Shown one piece after another: positions 1 through 13,383 of a DNA stretch of 64,000 bases (position 1 is its first letter; the number at the start of each line of letters is the position of its first letter). Origin of the DNA: Epiperipatus broadwayi (lineage: Eukaryota > Onychophora > Udeonychophora > Euonychophora > Peripatidae); NCBI GenBank assembly GCA_028023455.1, contig JAQFVV010012498.1, forward strand, positions 1,182,001 through 1,246,000, given 5' to 3'. A model generated the notes under the pieces. That model had not been told where the DNA came from. It was given only the letters and a program-made list of their open reading frames with translations, and did not search any database. Made by a program: the position numbers and the translations under genes.

Positions 1-2110
1 ATAAGCATACATGTGGTTGTATGTGTGGAAGTAGAGAAAAGGGAATTCAAACTACTCAAACAAGTTAGATAATAAAATAATAGTTTATATAATGAATTAA
101 TTATATACATTAATGTGTGCGTGAATGAGTGGTCTACCAAACGTTAGATAATTACATATTGGGATTCACACTGACGATTCTCATATGCTTTTTTATTAAC
201 TAAATAGTATATATACATTAACACACATCTTTGGTGGGAATGATATTAAGATGCCAATCATTTATTTAAAAGATTACAAAATATTGCTATTAATGCTTTG
301 GTTTATGGTTCTGAAATGCAGTGACTATCATATAATTTTGGGGAGCATTCTGGGATTCATTACAGATATAATACTATTTTCATGGCATTTCAGTCATGAA
401 AATAGGTAAAACACATTTGAAAATTATATTTGATTATGAGACAAAATATTCATTAACAATTCTTTTATTTAACATTTGGAAGGAAGAACGCTTTGTTTTC
501 CCCAAGGCATATACTCTTAAGTACAGAAATAACAAATTACGATGACGGGATTGTATAATAAGACTAACATAATGTTATTAATTAATATAGCTAGTGGTGT
601 TCGGAATTTATATATATATATATATTTGAGCAGAGTGCAATCTTAATATTATAACATTAAAACTGGATCACAAAGCAAAAGTAATAATAAATTAAGAGAT
701 GGCAGTACTGATATAATGGTGAAGAAATAAGAGAAAAAGGTCATGCTTCTAAATGAAAATGAAGTCTAAGACCCTCATATTAGGGCAGTGCTTAGAGAAG
801 TGTGATTAGGCGTAGCATGGCCCAGTTTACCAAAGTCACCAATGTGCAGAGACCTTTTTATATGAAGGAGATTCTGGGAAGCTCAACTAGCCACAGGATA
901 CAACATGAAGAGAAATCCATGGGTTCCATCTTATTGCAACCCCAGATTAGAAGGAAGTATCTATATATTCACGAAGATAAGCCGAATGTCAGTAACACAG
1001 TATGAATAAATGTCACTAACAACATTGAATAGATTTACTGCTCTAAAATAAATGACCCCTTGTTTTAATGCCATAACTTATATATATATATATTGTAACG
1101 GACACATAAGACGTTACATTATTATTTTTATTAGTAAACATGAAAAAAATAAAAGTTCGCAAATAAAACTTTTTTAAGAATCAAAAATTGAAAATTAAAA
1201 TTCTATACTAAACTTATATATATATAAAATCGCACAGATGAAAAAAATTATTAAAAAAAAAAACTATTAAAAATAGAAAAGTATTTTAAAAGCAAAAACT
1301 TAAAAAGATTTAGAGATAAAAATATATCTTTAAGTTTGGAAAACAAATTAATTAATGTTATTGAAAAATGGAAATGATTATTTTAATTAGTCAAAGTGAA
1401 CTAGCCCTTGGGCATTTTAAATGTATAAGCAATGGTCAGATAGGAAAACAATAGAAACTAATGGCCAATGAATGAGATCCATCAGGGAATCAGACCTCAA
1501 TGGTAGGGTCATCATCATCGATGATGTAATGTCCATTGGAACCTAAAGTTACATATAAAAGAAAAAGTTTGATAATAAAATGTTGTTGAGTAAAGAAAAT
1601 AGAAGAGATGTGACTATATGTTTTAGTGCGGAGTGAAGGAGAAGGGATTGAAAAGATGAACTCTTCAATCCCTTCAGTCTCATTAAAAAAAGGAAAGAGA
1701 AATGACATTGTTTTTCTAGATTGAGGACCATAGGACATCGAGGGAATTAATGCTGGCTCCAAATGGCAAGCAACTGCAAGAAATTAGAAACTACAGACTT
1801 GTTAAAACCATAAGAACTTTATGAACTCTAAGCTTTAAATCTATTTCTAAAACTCCAGTATACTAAACAATAAGAACTTTAATTTTAAAACTTGTTCCGT
1901 CTTTAAAATAATTGAAATAGAATCCTATCTGACTAACTTTATTTATTAATAAGTAATTTTAATTTGATGTATTTCTTTTGTAAAATCATTTCCATTTATT
2001 TTTTTTTTGGTTCTTTTAAGTTTTATTTATGATTTTTGTTTTTCGCTAATTTAATATTATGTAAATGTTAAACTTAAGTTGAGCGTGAATGGCTATATAG
2101 ATTTGTAAAG
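1..2110. other. AT-rich DNA, nothing recognised
   Basis: Contains short TA microsatellites (about 609-626 and 1080-1092) and isolated chance frames, for example 802-1005 (+) and 1490-1762 (-). Their translations show no domain I recognise and have no splice context I trust. No element ends seen. Confidence 0.5.
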
Positions 2111-2420
2111 TTATATTAAGGGAGGATAATCTTAGGTTATTTGTTTCATAGTTAAATTAGGTCAATGGATTAGATATATTGGTGTAATTAGTAGATGTAG
2201 TACGAGATTCGCTACGGGCAGAATTGCTTTATACGCCACACACTTCCTTTTGCCTATGGAATGTGATCGTAAGTCGGCAAAATGACTGCTGTTCTTTCCT
2301 ATGGAGTTTTATTTTATTGCTCTTCTTGTCAGATAGATGTGATATTCCTATCTGACAAGAGGCAATTTCTTCTCTTAACCTTTTGTGCTGCCATATTCGT
2401 ATTACATTGAATGCATCGAT
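2110..2420. other. Unassigned stretch with a small perfect hairpin
   Basis: Slightly GC-richer than its surroundings. It holds a hairpin in which CTTGTCAGATAG (about 2328) pairs with CTATCTGACAAG about 10 bases later. No coding frame. It could be the end of a decayed element; I cannot tell which. Confidence 0.5.
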
Positions 2421-3065
2421 ATATCAGATGAATTGACGTTGGTTTGACTGCGAACTTTGGCCTAAGGTTAAATAAGAATAGAATATTTTCTTTCAAATGC
2501 AAATCTATGTAGTCTATTCATACTCGACACTCTAAATAAAAATCCATTAAATTTAAGCTGGATATAGATGCTTGCATGGATTCGTTATCGGTCAATTGTT
2601 TTTGGTTTTCATATTTGATCAAAACATAGACATTCGGCAAATAATGATACCTTACAGTGAGTATCTAAAATGTATTTATTCGGATGTCTTTTAAGTTATT
2701 GGTGTCAATGCGTCATCTTATGATGAATGCTATTGGGTTTCTTATAAATTTCCCTCTGCAATTCCATTAATAATTTTATATTTTGATCATTTATGTTTAT
2801 TTTGAAATGTTTTTGACTGTGTAATCTATGTAACTGATCTATACTCAACATTATAAAACAAACTTTTATAAATCCACCTGTGCGAACTTATAATAGTATA
2901 AAAATTAAAATGTAAATTAAAATCTAAAAATAAAAGTTAAAAATAATGTTAAATGTTAAAGTAAACATACTAAAATAATAATGTTAAATTTTATATATAT
3001 ATGTGCGTAAATAAATGTTTGTGTGTATAATTACTGTCAGTGGCTCATTTTCTTTTTTTATATAT

Positions 3066-3122
3066 CTTAGATGGGAATTTAATATAAAATATAAATCTCT
3101 GCTGTTCCACTGAGCTAGTGAC
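3066..3122 (-). repeat. tRNA-like SINE remnant
   Basis: Read on the minus strand, TAGCTCAGTGGAAC matches a Pol III box A. About 35 bases later AATTCCCATCTAAG resembles the right half of a box B and acceptor stem. No folded, intact tRNA is evident, so a decayed tRNA-derived SINE head is the better reading. The call rests on pattern resemblance only. Confidence 0.5.
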
Positions 3123-3939
3123 AATGGGCTAACAACCGGAATCAACCAATATAATTTTTTTTTACTTACGTATCTGCCTACTTTATAAATTTTCTAGGTT
3201 CAAATGCCTAGTGGCGCCCTGTAGTGTAGATTATGTTAAGTCTCCTTTTTCAGGATCGTTATAATATATTGTAATGGAAATGAAAACGATGAAGGCACTT
3301 TCCCTTTTATTTATATATAATACATTCTTAAATTCAAAATCACCCATCTTCAATTACCACATGCAAAGAGAAAATACAGACATAAACGAATCTATATCCA
3401 TACTTGACCAAACCTGTGACTATACAGATATTGCTCCAGGTTATCTTTTCCGGTCAAATGTCTCTCATTGCTGTAATTATTAAAGAATTACAGTGCTTGG
3501 ATAATTTATAAAATTAAATGGGATCAAGAATACTGCACCACTAGCCTCATGTGTTATTTAGAGCTCAAAATGGAGTAATAATTATAACCTAAATGCATCT
3601 GGATATATTAACTGTCTGGAATGGCGAAGAATGAGATGAAACAGATAAAATAATTAAGAAATATTTAATATAATAAATAAATAACAAAAAAGAAATCAAT
3701 TGAAATATTTACATACAATAAAAAATCATTGGATATAATGCTGCAACTAAATGTATGGTTTAAATCCTACAAATGATTATAATCTATGAAAATAAGTTAT
3801 CCATTTATAGTCGTCATTCCAAATATTAGAAAGTTTAATTATTGTCTATATCATTAATATCTGGAATTTGCAATTGCTTTAAATCAAAAGTATGTGCACA
3901 TGTTTTTTTTATATAGGTGTGTTATGTAATTTACCTAGG

Positions 3940-4163
3940 TTTTCTTAGTCTCCAACGTGAGTTAAGCTCCTGCTGACCAACATGTGGAATGCCTCCATTT
4001 CTTTAGCAGAGACGGCAGCTATTAGGCTTGAATTTGGTTTGTGGAATTTCTTCTTATGTGTAGTGATATCTTCATAATAGGACATCAAGGGCATGGAAGG
4101 CGCTACACCGGCAGTTGTTACATGGCAAGGTGACCATACAAGCATGGTGGGTCTGAATCAGCC
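3940..4163 (-). pseudogene. GC-richer, Cys/His-rich exon-like island, broken
   Basis: On the minus strand this stretch is bounded by a plausible acceptor (CTGATTCAG at about 4164) and a strong donor (CTAG/GTAAAT at about 3940). One frame has CNNC and CRLC pairs spaced like a zinc-binding domain, but it holds three stops. Another frame is open for 66 codons from 4145 to 3945 with no recognisable domain. It may be a decayed exon or the remnant of a transposon zinc-finger ORF. Low confidence. Confidence 0.5.
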
Positions 4164-4199
4164 GGCAATCATGATGGCCCTTAGTCACACATCCTTGAA

Positions 4200-6830
4200 G
4201 CTTCACTTATTTTGTAAATTATTTTCATGTTCATATGGTGTTTAGTCTTCTACGTCGAGATCCTTTTACTCAGCTTTCTGGTTTTTTCTTTGCAAAATTT
4301 AAATTTTCCTGTCAGCTTTCTACTATATTCTAATCTGCTTCTTATCAGAGCAGTGCCCTCACCAGTCTCTTTGTGAACTGTCTTTTTAGAATTTAATGTC
4401 TTTTTTTCAAATTCTTTCATTATCTTGATATTTTTGCTTGTAGCTTTTCATTCACACCTTTCACTCTAAGACGCCTTCTGCAACTTATACAAATTTACTT
4501 TTTCATACAATTTTGTAGCAATATTTTTCATTTATTTTCTTTTCCTTTTAATAAAATAAATTTTTAATAAAATTATTTTCATTTGACATGCATTAAACAT
4601 TGCTGTCTTAATACATACTTTCATGCATGCATTTCATTTTTTTGTCAAAATGTGTACTTTTATGGAATAGATCTTTATCTTTTGTCATGTTTTAAATTCT
4701 ATTTTAATCTTATTTAAACTCTTCAAATTTTTACTTTCTTCTTATAAATCATTTTTTAGTTCCTATTTCCTTTCTCACTTTTGATTTTAAGCCAAATATA
4801 CGATTTCAATATTTTCTAACTGTATCTCTTATATTTTCAAAATATACACTTTGGAGGGTAAAAGATAAGGATCTTGTTTGATTCTCTTTTGCTCTCTTTT
4901 ATTTCATTATGGTAATTAATTACATTTTCTTTCCTCATTGGCTTAATTCTTTTATTTATTTATTTATTTTCCATTTCAACAAAAAATTACAATATTTAAT
5001 ATTGTTTAATATTAAATATATACATGTGAGATCGCAGTATGTGCGGTCATCACATTATGTATATATACTTCCTTTAATAAAATAAATACATTAAGATTTG
5101 ACCCCCTCTTTTTTTATTTAAAATAATTCAATCCCACCTTTGTGGATTTTGATAATAACTAGAATATTTAAACATTTGTTATTTTAAGAATACGAAAAAT
5201 AAAAGAAATTAGCAGTTGGAAGAAAACAACTAATAAGTCCACCCTTTCAGAATTTAATAAATAACATTTTAATAGATTTAAAAGCATTAATTAGTTTAAA
5301 TGATGGATTTACCCTGGTAAAATTACTTCATTCTATTTGGAGTTGAACAAATAACAATTTTTATAATAAAAACCAACATAAAATGTTGATTTGTAAAAAT
5401 AATCTGTGAGTGTATTAATTAATCATACATTAATTCATGGAGATTTACTTAATAAAAGGAAAAAAAAAGTTTTAGAAATTCAGCTTGTCAGGTTGCTTGA
5501 GATTGGCATATTAATAACTAAAAAAGATTTATAAAATCAAGTAATAAATAAATGCCCATACCAAAGTTAATGAAAGTTAGAACATATGAGATAGGATTAG
5601 ATGAAAAAAATCATTTGAGAGGAATTTACATTTTACAGATTAGAAAGAGACAAAGTTAAATAAAATGTTAGAAGAAATCTTGATGAAAGGGTTTGAGATT
5701 AGTTAGACTAGCTTTACTTTTAGATAGGAGTGTTAAAAGTTGCCTTGCACATTTCTTAGAGTCCATTTTAAAAGTCTGGCTCATGCACAGAAGTTCAAGG
5801 ATCCACACGAGTTTTTAGGTAACAGCAACCTTCTAATCAGCATTCCAAAGTTCTCAGGTTGGGTTTTTACTCTATTCTATGGCAGTAGGTTAGTACAGTA
5901 GTAAGATGACCTCTATGGGTTGGAAAGGTGATAGGATTTCTACTCAATCATCATTTTTAAATTTTAAACCAGTGTGGATTATTTTGTCAACACAGTTCTC
6001 TCAATAGTAGCTATCCTCTTAGTATTTAAAATCAGCCCATTTTATATCCCAATCGGGTATTTGTGGAATGCTTTTAATTTCTTATTTTTAGCTCAAACTC
6101 TAATCTCCAATCTAACAAAATCTTACATTTCTTTGTCCATTGTTCTTGGACACACAATCATTAGATAACATTCCAAAAACATATACAAATCTATTTCCAG
6201 ATTGGAAATAGATTTGACAAAATTGTTTATAACAAAAGTAAAATCTGTTAATCTTATTCCCCCACTTTATTTTCAGTAAAACTTTAATTAAAAAATTCCT
6301 TCCAAAGATTAAAACAATATTATAATTCCAACCCTTTTATTATTTTTGGACAATTAACAGTTGCATCTTCCATCTTGGATTTTACAAAAATATACAGTTT
6401 AATAAAAAAAATAATTTAATAGAAAAAGTTTTATAAATGATGCATGATAAACTATTTATAAAATTAATATTTTGTTAATATCTTTGCTCCTGTAATATAT
6501 ATGTATATCTGAGCTGCACCTATGTATTTTAATATGAAGAAAAAAATTAATAATAATAAAAAAAAATATTGAAAAGCTAAAATTTATAATTTTTAGGTGT
6601 GCTTCTCAGACATATATACATGAAATATATATACACAACTAAAGGAGTGGGATAGGATGTTTGAATATAGGTTAGGAGATAGAACCATGAAGCTAAATCT
6701 TGGGCTAAGATTGACTGCTTCAATACTTTGGTAGGAAGATTTGTAGATCTGTAAAATGATATTAATAGGAAAAAGTTTAGATAACTAATATAATAGATAA
6801 ATGAATCCATATAAAATGTGGCAAAGAATA
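4200..6830. other. AT-rich DNA, nothing recognised
   Basis: T-rich in its first half (about 4200-4990, including a TTTA microsatellite near 4950). A perfect short hairpin, AAATCTATTTCCA/TGGAAATAGATTT, lies near 6190-6216. The frames at 5974 (+) and 6577 (-) are short and hydrophobic, as expected by chance in T-rich DNA. Confidence 0.5.
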
Positions 6831-8330
6831 TTGATATGACTTTTCTATGGCAAACATAAATCTATTGGCACACCAAGATAAAGATGTTTTTCAACAAATT
6901 CAATATTACCATAGGTGCAATTATTATTATAACATTGATACAATTTGATTATGTGTAGCTCTTAATATCTCTGCACAAATACAAATGTAATCACTTTTGT
7001 TTTATTTATATTAACAGTAAAATGATTTGATCTTAACTAATCTCCCAAAATAGACAACTTGTACATAACATACACTTCTAAATAATCTCTAGATATTCCA
7101 GGTGCCACAAATGCAAGATCATCAGTATATGTGTGTAAAGTTGAATGCAGAAGTAATTCAAAAATATCATTTAAGTATATTATAAACAATAATGGACTTA
7201 ATACTGATTTCTACAGAACTCCTCCATTAATAAACAAAATATTACTAACAATATTTTCAATTTTATCATTTGCTTCCAATTTTATAAGTAAGTAATAATC
7301 CAATTCAGTAAACAACCATAAATTTAATGAGAAGCTGAACTAATATAAAATATACCATGGCTAATATAAAATATATACCAATAATATATTGAGTGGTTTT
7401 CAATCTTAGCAATACAACACACATGCTCATTAATCATGCATGCAGTATGTCCACCCAGTCATGAAATATATTATTAATAAATAAATAATGTAACAACATA
7501 GATTTAAAGCCAATTCAAGCAATTGGGGGGGGGGGCGAGAAAAAAATAATCACTATAGATCTGTAATTCTCAATTAGTCTTTTATCTCCTTTCATAAATA
7601 ACGAAACAATAACATTACATTTCAATTTCTATGGAAAATAACCTGCAAAAAATGATAAATTAATTAAATATAATAATAATACTGGAACAAAATATAAGTA
7701 ATAACATTTTAAAATAAAAATCATGATTAAATCATATCCCACAGAGCTAACATTTCATAAACCACAAATTAAGTTTGCAACCCTATCATCAGATAAATTA
7801 AGTAACCTTAAGTTAAATCAATTATTATATCCCTATTAATGTTAGCATTACCTTGAACAAGGTTAATATCATATTAGTTTGCAAAATGCCTATTAAAAAC
7901 ATTGGCAATAAATTTAGAATTATCAATAACATAAATCAATTCAACATTAATCAACTGATGTGACATATTTTTATAACTGTCTTTTTTTTTTTTTAAAAAA
8001 ATTCACATTATGTTAAGATCTTTATTATACAAATAATTAATGTAATAATTTATTTTAGCCTGTTTGCACTTAATTCATTTGTTAAATTTGGTGACTAAAT
8101 CTCCAAAAATACCCCTTTTGTAAAGACGATTCAATTATTTTATCAGTAATCCAGAATGACCTAGAGCACATTTTACTATTATCAGATTTCTTTATCAAAG
8201 CTTGGCTAAATATAAAAATACAATCATTATAAAAAATTTCAAAAGCCAAGCCAATGTCACTTAACCTGAAAACATTCTGTTAAATATGATTAATTATAAT
8301 GAAATTCAATTTACTAACAGGCAAAAACAA
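6830..8330 (-). mobile_element. CR1/Jockey-type LINE fragment (reverse transcriptase), decayed
   Basis: Minus-strand translation in shifting frames shows ordered non-LTR retrotransposon landmarks. First a connector segment ending in FWITDKIIESS (about 8120), like the 'PW.T..I' region before the RT. Then an IANVFNRHFAN block (about 7900) and LSDDRVANLI (about 7800), like the segment before RT motif 1. Then SVLSPLLFIIYLNDIF (about 7190) and YTDDLAFVAP (about 7110), equivalent to the GS.LGPLLF and Y/FADD motifs. Stops and frameshifts are frequent, so it is dead. Endonuclease and 3' end are not identified, and the exact clade is uncertain. Confidence 0.5.
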
Positions 8331-8423
8331 AATTTGTTGAAAAGCATGCCAGTATAGAAATTAAAAAATTAATAATTTCAGAGTTATAAACTTGTCTCAT
8401 TAAATCCATGTTCATGTTACTAA

Positions 8424-9233
8424 TAAGAATTATTCTTCACATAAATCATGATAAACAGAGCAGCCAAAAGTTGAAAAAATATTAATTACAACTAACAATT
8501 TTCCTAGCGCTTTTGGTACAGTATTTCAGAATCATAGCAACATATTGGAACTGAACAATTACTATTCCAGTGCATACTCAGTCAAACATTAGTGTTATGC
8601 TGATTGATAACGTTTTTAAACCTCACAATAAACCAAGTCTCTTTCAACTTCCTCTTTCTATCATTTGATTTATTGCACACAATAGTAATATTTTGAAGAT
8701 AAAATTCATGTCCACAACTATTTTAGTGATTAGAAAAAACAGAATTAACCTGTAAATCACTTTTAAACTTTTTATACTGATAAACATGCTGTTGTAATCA
8801 TGTTGACATTTGCCTATTTATTACGGGGAAACAAAGGTTAAAAGGCAAATGTCTTAATGGGATTATAACAGCATGTTTATCGGTATAAAAAGTCTAAAAA
8901 TGATTTACAGGTTAATTCTGTTTTTTTCTAGTTATGAAAATAGTTGTGGACATGAGTTTTATCCTCAAAATATTACTACTGTGTGCAATGAATCAAATGA
9001 TAAAAAGAGGAAGTTGAAAGAGGTTTGGTTTATTGTGAGGTCTAAAAATGTTATCAATCAGTGTAACACTAGTGTTCCACTGAGCATGCACTGGAATATT
9101 AATCGTTCGTTCCAATATGTCATCATGATTCTGGTATACTGTATCGAAAGTGCTTGGCAAATTGTTAGTTTGTAATTAATATTTTTTCAATTTTTAGTTG
9201 TTCTGTTTTCATGATTTATATGTGAAGAATAAT
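8424..9233. repeat. Large palindrome of two PLE tails (PLE-0)
   Basis: The arms at about 8424-8816 and 8838-9233 are inverted copies of each other around a spacer of about 20 bases. The right arm on the plus strand encodes the C-terminal part of a Penelope-like GIY-YIG endonuclease: QHVYRYKKSKND, then, after a frame change, GHEFYPQNITTVCNESND and KRKLKEVWFI. These align in order with the PLE at 27.5-28.9 kb (QHMYTYKRAQNN, FTPANPVIICTESND). The left arm is the same piece on the opposite strand. Two PLE 3' ends therefore sit in inverted orientation, with no RT between them. Confidence 0.5.
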
Positions 9234-11780
9234 TTACATTATCTGACAGTTTTTTATATTATTTATTACTCATAAATGAACAAGATTTGAAACATCCATA
9301 TTATTAAAAATTTCAGTAAGCAAACAAGTATTCGATGAACATGAATGATATTAAATTATAATAGAAATGTTAATATTATTATCTTTTATAAAATTGCTAC
9401 ATTATCAGAAGTTTTCATATTAAGCATGGCAAAATCAAAATGATGTAGATCTCTTGCAAAAATAATTCCTTATCTAGGTTACTGTCAAAACCATAGTGTC
9501 ATATACAATATTCATTGTCGAAGATAAGTCAATAAAGTATTGAAGTTTGATCTAAAACTTCAAATATTCATAACAAATATATTTAACATGGATTTTATAT
9601 TACTATGAATAATAAATTTATGGTTAGATGCTTAGAAAATCTTGTGACACTGAAACAGAGAGACATCAGTTATATTTTATTCATCAAATTGAATTTCTTT
9701 AAAAATACTTTATAGTGCTGGGAATCAGGAGCATATTAGTTCTTGAATTGCCCCATTGCTAGGCTAAAAAGAATTTATAAAAAATATTGTGCCTCTATAT
9801 TTAAGATATTAGATAAAATGGAGAGAGTAGCAAGTAATAACAAACTATTATTAATAATGGGGAATCAAATCTGGAGTTTTAGATTTGTGAATACAATACT
9901 ACTAATGATTATTATTTAATCACATTTCTCTATTGCTGAGGAATTCTATTTGTCTCCATGCAGAGAATTACACTAGACTTTGAATGCAATTAACTACCTT
10001 CTTGCATATATTGTATAGAATTAATAATATTAAAAATAAAATTAAATGCATAAATGGGTCATTAAAAATATTTGGATCCATTTTTCTCATTAATATGCTT
10101 CTGTATTTAATATAATACATATTATTGTTGACACTAATGGAAATGGTTTAAATGAAATTCTAATTACAATTTCACTTCAATATAATTTTGTATCTGTGGA
10201 TTACTAATTTTTTTTTGGCTATTAATATTAATAATAAAAAAATATTTCTAATGATATATTTCTTTTGGTACAGGTTAATGCTAGGAATCTTACAACATAA
10301 TAAGAGAAACATTTGCTATTTTATGTTATTATTTATAGTTTTCTGATTTTCTGGTATTAATAGAGATTAATATAATGAAGAATAAAATATATTTCAATTA
10401 CATAATTTTCACATATATGAATATTACTTAAAAAATAGAAGTAAATATATTTATTAAAAATATTACCAAAAAAGCTATTTAGGTTTTAAATAGTCTTTTG
10501 CAATATCTGTTTATAATATCTATTTGCCACATCAATGTTTTAGCATATTTCACTTTGTTCTTTGCAGAACATCATCAAATACCAGATACTTCATGGATGC
10601 TAAACAATTATAGAATATAAATTCACATCTAAAAAATTTAACTACATTCTTTTAATTATATATTCCACTAAGGATATCTTATTGTTTCAAATTTAATAGT
10701 TGACATATTTATAATATAAACTTTGGAAATAAAAATATTTTTAAAAGTAACAAAATAGTTGGTTTACAATTCTTTATACATTTTGAACTAACATAAATTT
10801 TAACATGTGATGTGATGAAATAACTAAACTTAGTTTTTTATATTGAGACAGATGATATATATATATTATATGTCAAAGTGTTTATGGGAAACAAACCTGG
10901 AAGAGCTGCTTGGAAGGCAGCTATGCTAACTGCTAGGTCACTAATGCTTGATTAACAGACGATATATTTACTAGCACATATTCTGTACAATTAAAAAAAA
11001 ATGTTGGACATTATTTTATTGTTAGAAATTTTGATTAATATAAAATTTATTTTAAATTTGGCAATAAAACTTAAAATCTTAAATCTCTTTTAAAATTTAA
11101 AATGTATTTTTTATTTTTTCTAATAAAATTAGATTTTTCAAGCTAAAATACAAGGCAAATGATAAACAGGCAAAAGTACTCGCAGAGATCAATCCAAGTA
11201 GTCCAATGACTGAAGAAGTCATTCACTAACTCTGTGATTTACTAAGAGTCCAGACATATCAAATCATATGAGTATCTATCAAATGTAGAAGTCTTTTAAA
11301 AAATAAATTGGTATAAAGTATATACTTGTAAGGACTAACATTATATTATACATTTTATATAATAAATATATAAAAAATAAATACATTAAGTTTTCTTCCA
11401 GAAAATTTAATGAGATAATTAGACAATAGAAGTTGATCATTTCATCTAAAATAGTAGAAACATCTATTTTAAATTTGACGATATAATATGTTCAATAAAG
11501 AAATGATCTTGATTCCAATTTTATATTTTTATTAAAGTAAAAAGCATTCTCTCTATATATAATTTTTAAATGTAAAACTAGTAAGAAATGATCTTGATTC
11601 CAATGCAATGTTTATCTTGATTCCAATTTTATATTTTTATTATAGTAAAAAGCATTATCTCTATATATAATTTTTAAATGTAAAACTAGTAGAATAGTGC
11701 TTTATTATAGTTTATGATGACAAGCCTTGGATATCCCTTCCCTACGTAATCAAAATCTGACATCTAATTAATAAAAATTT
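9234..11780. other. AT-rich DNA, nothing firmly recognised
   Basis: No coding frame. It contains a TA run near 10855 and a short hairpin-forming GC-richer patch (AGCTGC/GCAGCT) at about 10903-10922. Near 11498-11690 a stretch of about 90-110 bp is duplicated in tandem; both copies contain GATCTTGATTCCAA and end in ATGTAAAACTAGTA. Confidence 0.5.
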
Positions 11781-12085
11781 CCTCCACCCATCAAATTGCT
11801 CTCTGCACTCCTCCTTCAATGCATTGTTTAATCAATAACTCAAAAGACAAACTGCCTCCTGATCTTCGCTTTCAGATTGTTTACATAATTGAATGTCAAA
11901 ATATTTCTTACCATTCTGTTTATTATGGTGAGTCCTGAGCTAACTTAACCACCCATTTAGCTCAACACAAATACCTTTACAATTAAGCTAAAACTCACAC
12001 TGACATAAAATCCACATTTCCCAACTATTTCACTAAATTCAGTCATAGTTTTGAGTCTATATATTTAGCATAGTCTGCACCAAGC
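11780..12085 (+). pseudogene. PLE GIY-YIG endonuclease fragment (PLE-5)
   Basis: One plus-strand frame reads HQIALCTPPSMH, then INNSKDKLPPD, then IVYIIECQNISYHSVYYGES, then THLAQHKYLYN, interrupted by two stops. This matches the linker and GIY-YIG domain of the PLEs at 47.9 kb (KISLCTPPSINR, NSKDKL) and 27.9 kb (NNSKDH, SIYSISC, GYYGET, RLAQHMYTYKRA). The IVY and VYYGES segments are the GIY and YIG strands. RT portion not found upstream; the tail fades after about 12085. Confidence 0.5.
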
Positions 12086-12089
12086 ACAG

Positions 12090-13380
12090 TGATGCCAAGT
12101 GTAAAGTCAAAGAAGCTTGCCACATCTCTGGGGATAAACATGCCATCAATCAAAAAGAATCCTGCATTCCCCTCTCTAAGAAATGGCTCATTTTAACCAT
12201 TTAATTTACAATGCAAGAAATATACAAATTATCTCACTTGCTTTCAGACTGCTTAATATATCCTTCCACTTCTGTTACCTTTTTTGCTACATCTATGACT
12301 GAATCTAGTCAAAAGTATGCTCAGCACTTCATTATTGTCTGCACTAATAAAGCTTTGCTCTCAATATGTTGATTGTATCTTTTACTTATAACAATATATA
12401 AATTCTCCACCCAAAGCATGTTGTAGTAATAGGCATTAGGAGGCTGTCATTTGTACTATTTATCATAGTGATAAAGTTGTCAATTATTTAGACTAATTCT
12501 TAATTAAGTAAAGTTAAAAAAAACAGTCCGGATTAATCTGATGAGTGTTGATATTGCCCATTAAGCAGTAACCTACATCTCTGGTAACAAAAATGTGACA
12601 TGTTATGGAAATTAAACTCATGTCTAACCTGTGTGTTTTTAATTGAAAAAGCCTTAGTGTGTGCATATATTAATAAACCGATAAATCTTTTATATATTGA
12701 TCAATTCATTAAGAACATAGCAATAAACAAAAACATAATTTTATATGTTAAAAAAATGATTTAAAATTATTTATTACTTATTATAAAAGCCAAGTTCTCC
12801 TTTTAAATCTCATTTATCATTAAAATTGAGTCTCATATCTGAGCATCAATATTTTAATAGAGATGAGTATGTGTCTAGCACATACACATTTTCTGATGTT
12901 AAAAAAAAATTACAAATACTGTCGTTAATATTTGTTGTATTGGATAAATCATACAAATCTTATAAGTTTTATTTTAAATAATAATGAAATAAATAATATA
13001 TATATATTTCTATATAATTGAGTACTTGTTAAAGTTTAAAATAAAATAGAAATTTATATAATACTACAATAAAATTTTACTAAAATTCTTATACAACCAT
13101 GACTTCACCTATTAACAAAACCATGGTTGTGTAAAAATAAAAATAGATATTTTCATGATCTATTAATAAGTATAAAGTTAATAAAAGATCGTTATTTTTT
13201 TATTATATTTAATGTTAAAACTTGAATAAAATCAGTGTAAAGAAATTATGTGGTCTCAATCTTCATTTTTTTTCCAGAAATATATTCTCTACAACGTAAA
13301 CAATTTATATCATCTTTTTTTTTTTAGTTAATAATTTTTCTATTAAACATCACATGATCACTATTTCTTATGCTTGCTCA
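12090..13380. other. AT-rich DNA, nothing firmly recognised
   Basis: The first 300 bases may continue the decayed PLE-5. The remainder has homopolymer runs and a TA run near 12996. A short inverted pair (ACAACCATGACTTCACC and AAAACCATGGTTGTG) lies near 13092-13130. No coding frame. Confidence 0.5.
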
Positions 13381-13383
13381 TAT

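Noticed and set aside
802-1005. 67-codon open frame on the plus strand
   Set aside because: No recognisable motif, no splice context, and expected by chance in 64 kb of DNA; not called as a gene.
4950-4975. TTTA repeats
   Set aside because: Short simple repeat; far too short and uniform for a CRISPR or satellite array. No CRISPR-like spaced repeats exist in the window.
7105-7125. ACTGATGATCTTG on the minus strand as a hammerhead core
   Set aside because: It is the coding sequence of the LINE RT YTDD motif; no ribozyme stems.
12525-12560. CTGATGAGTGTTG as another hammerhead
   Set aside because: No GAAA segment at a workable distance and no closing stem.
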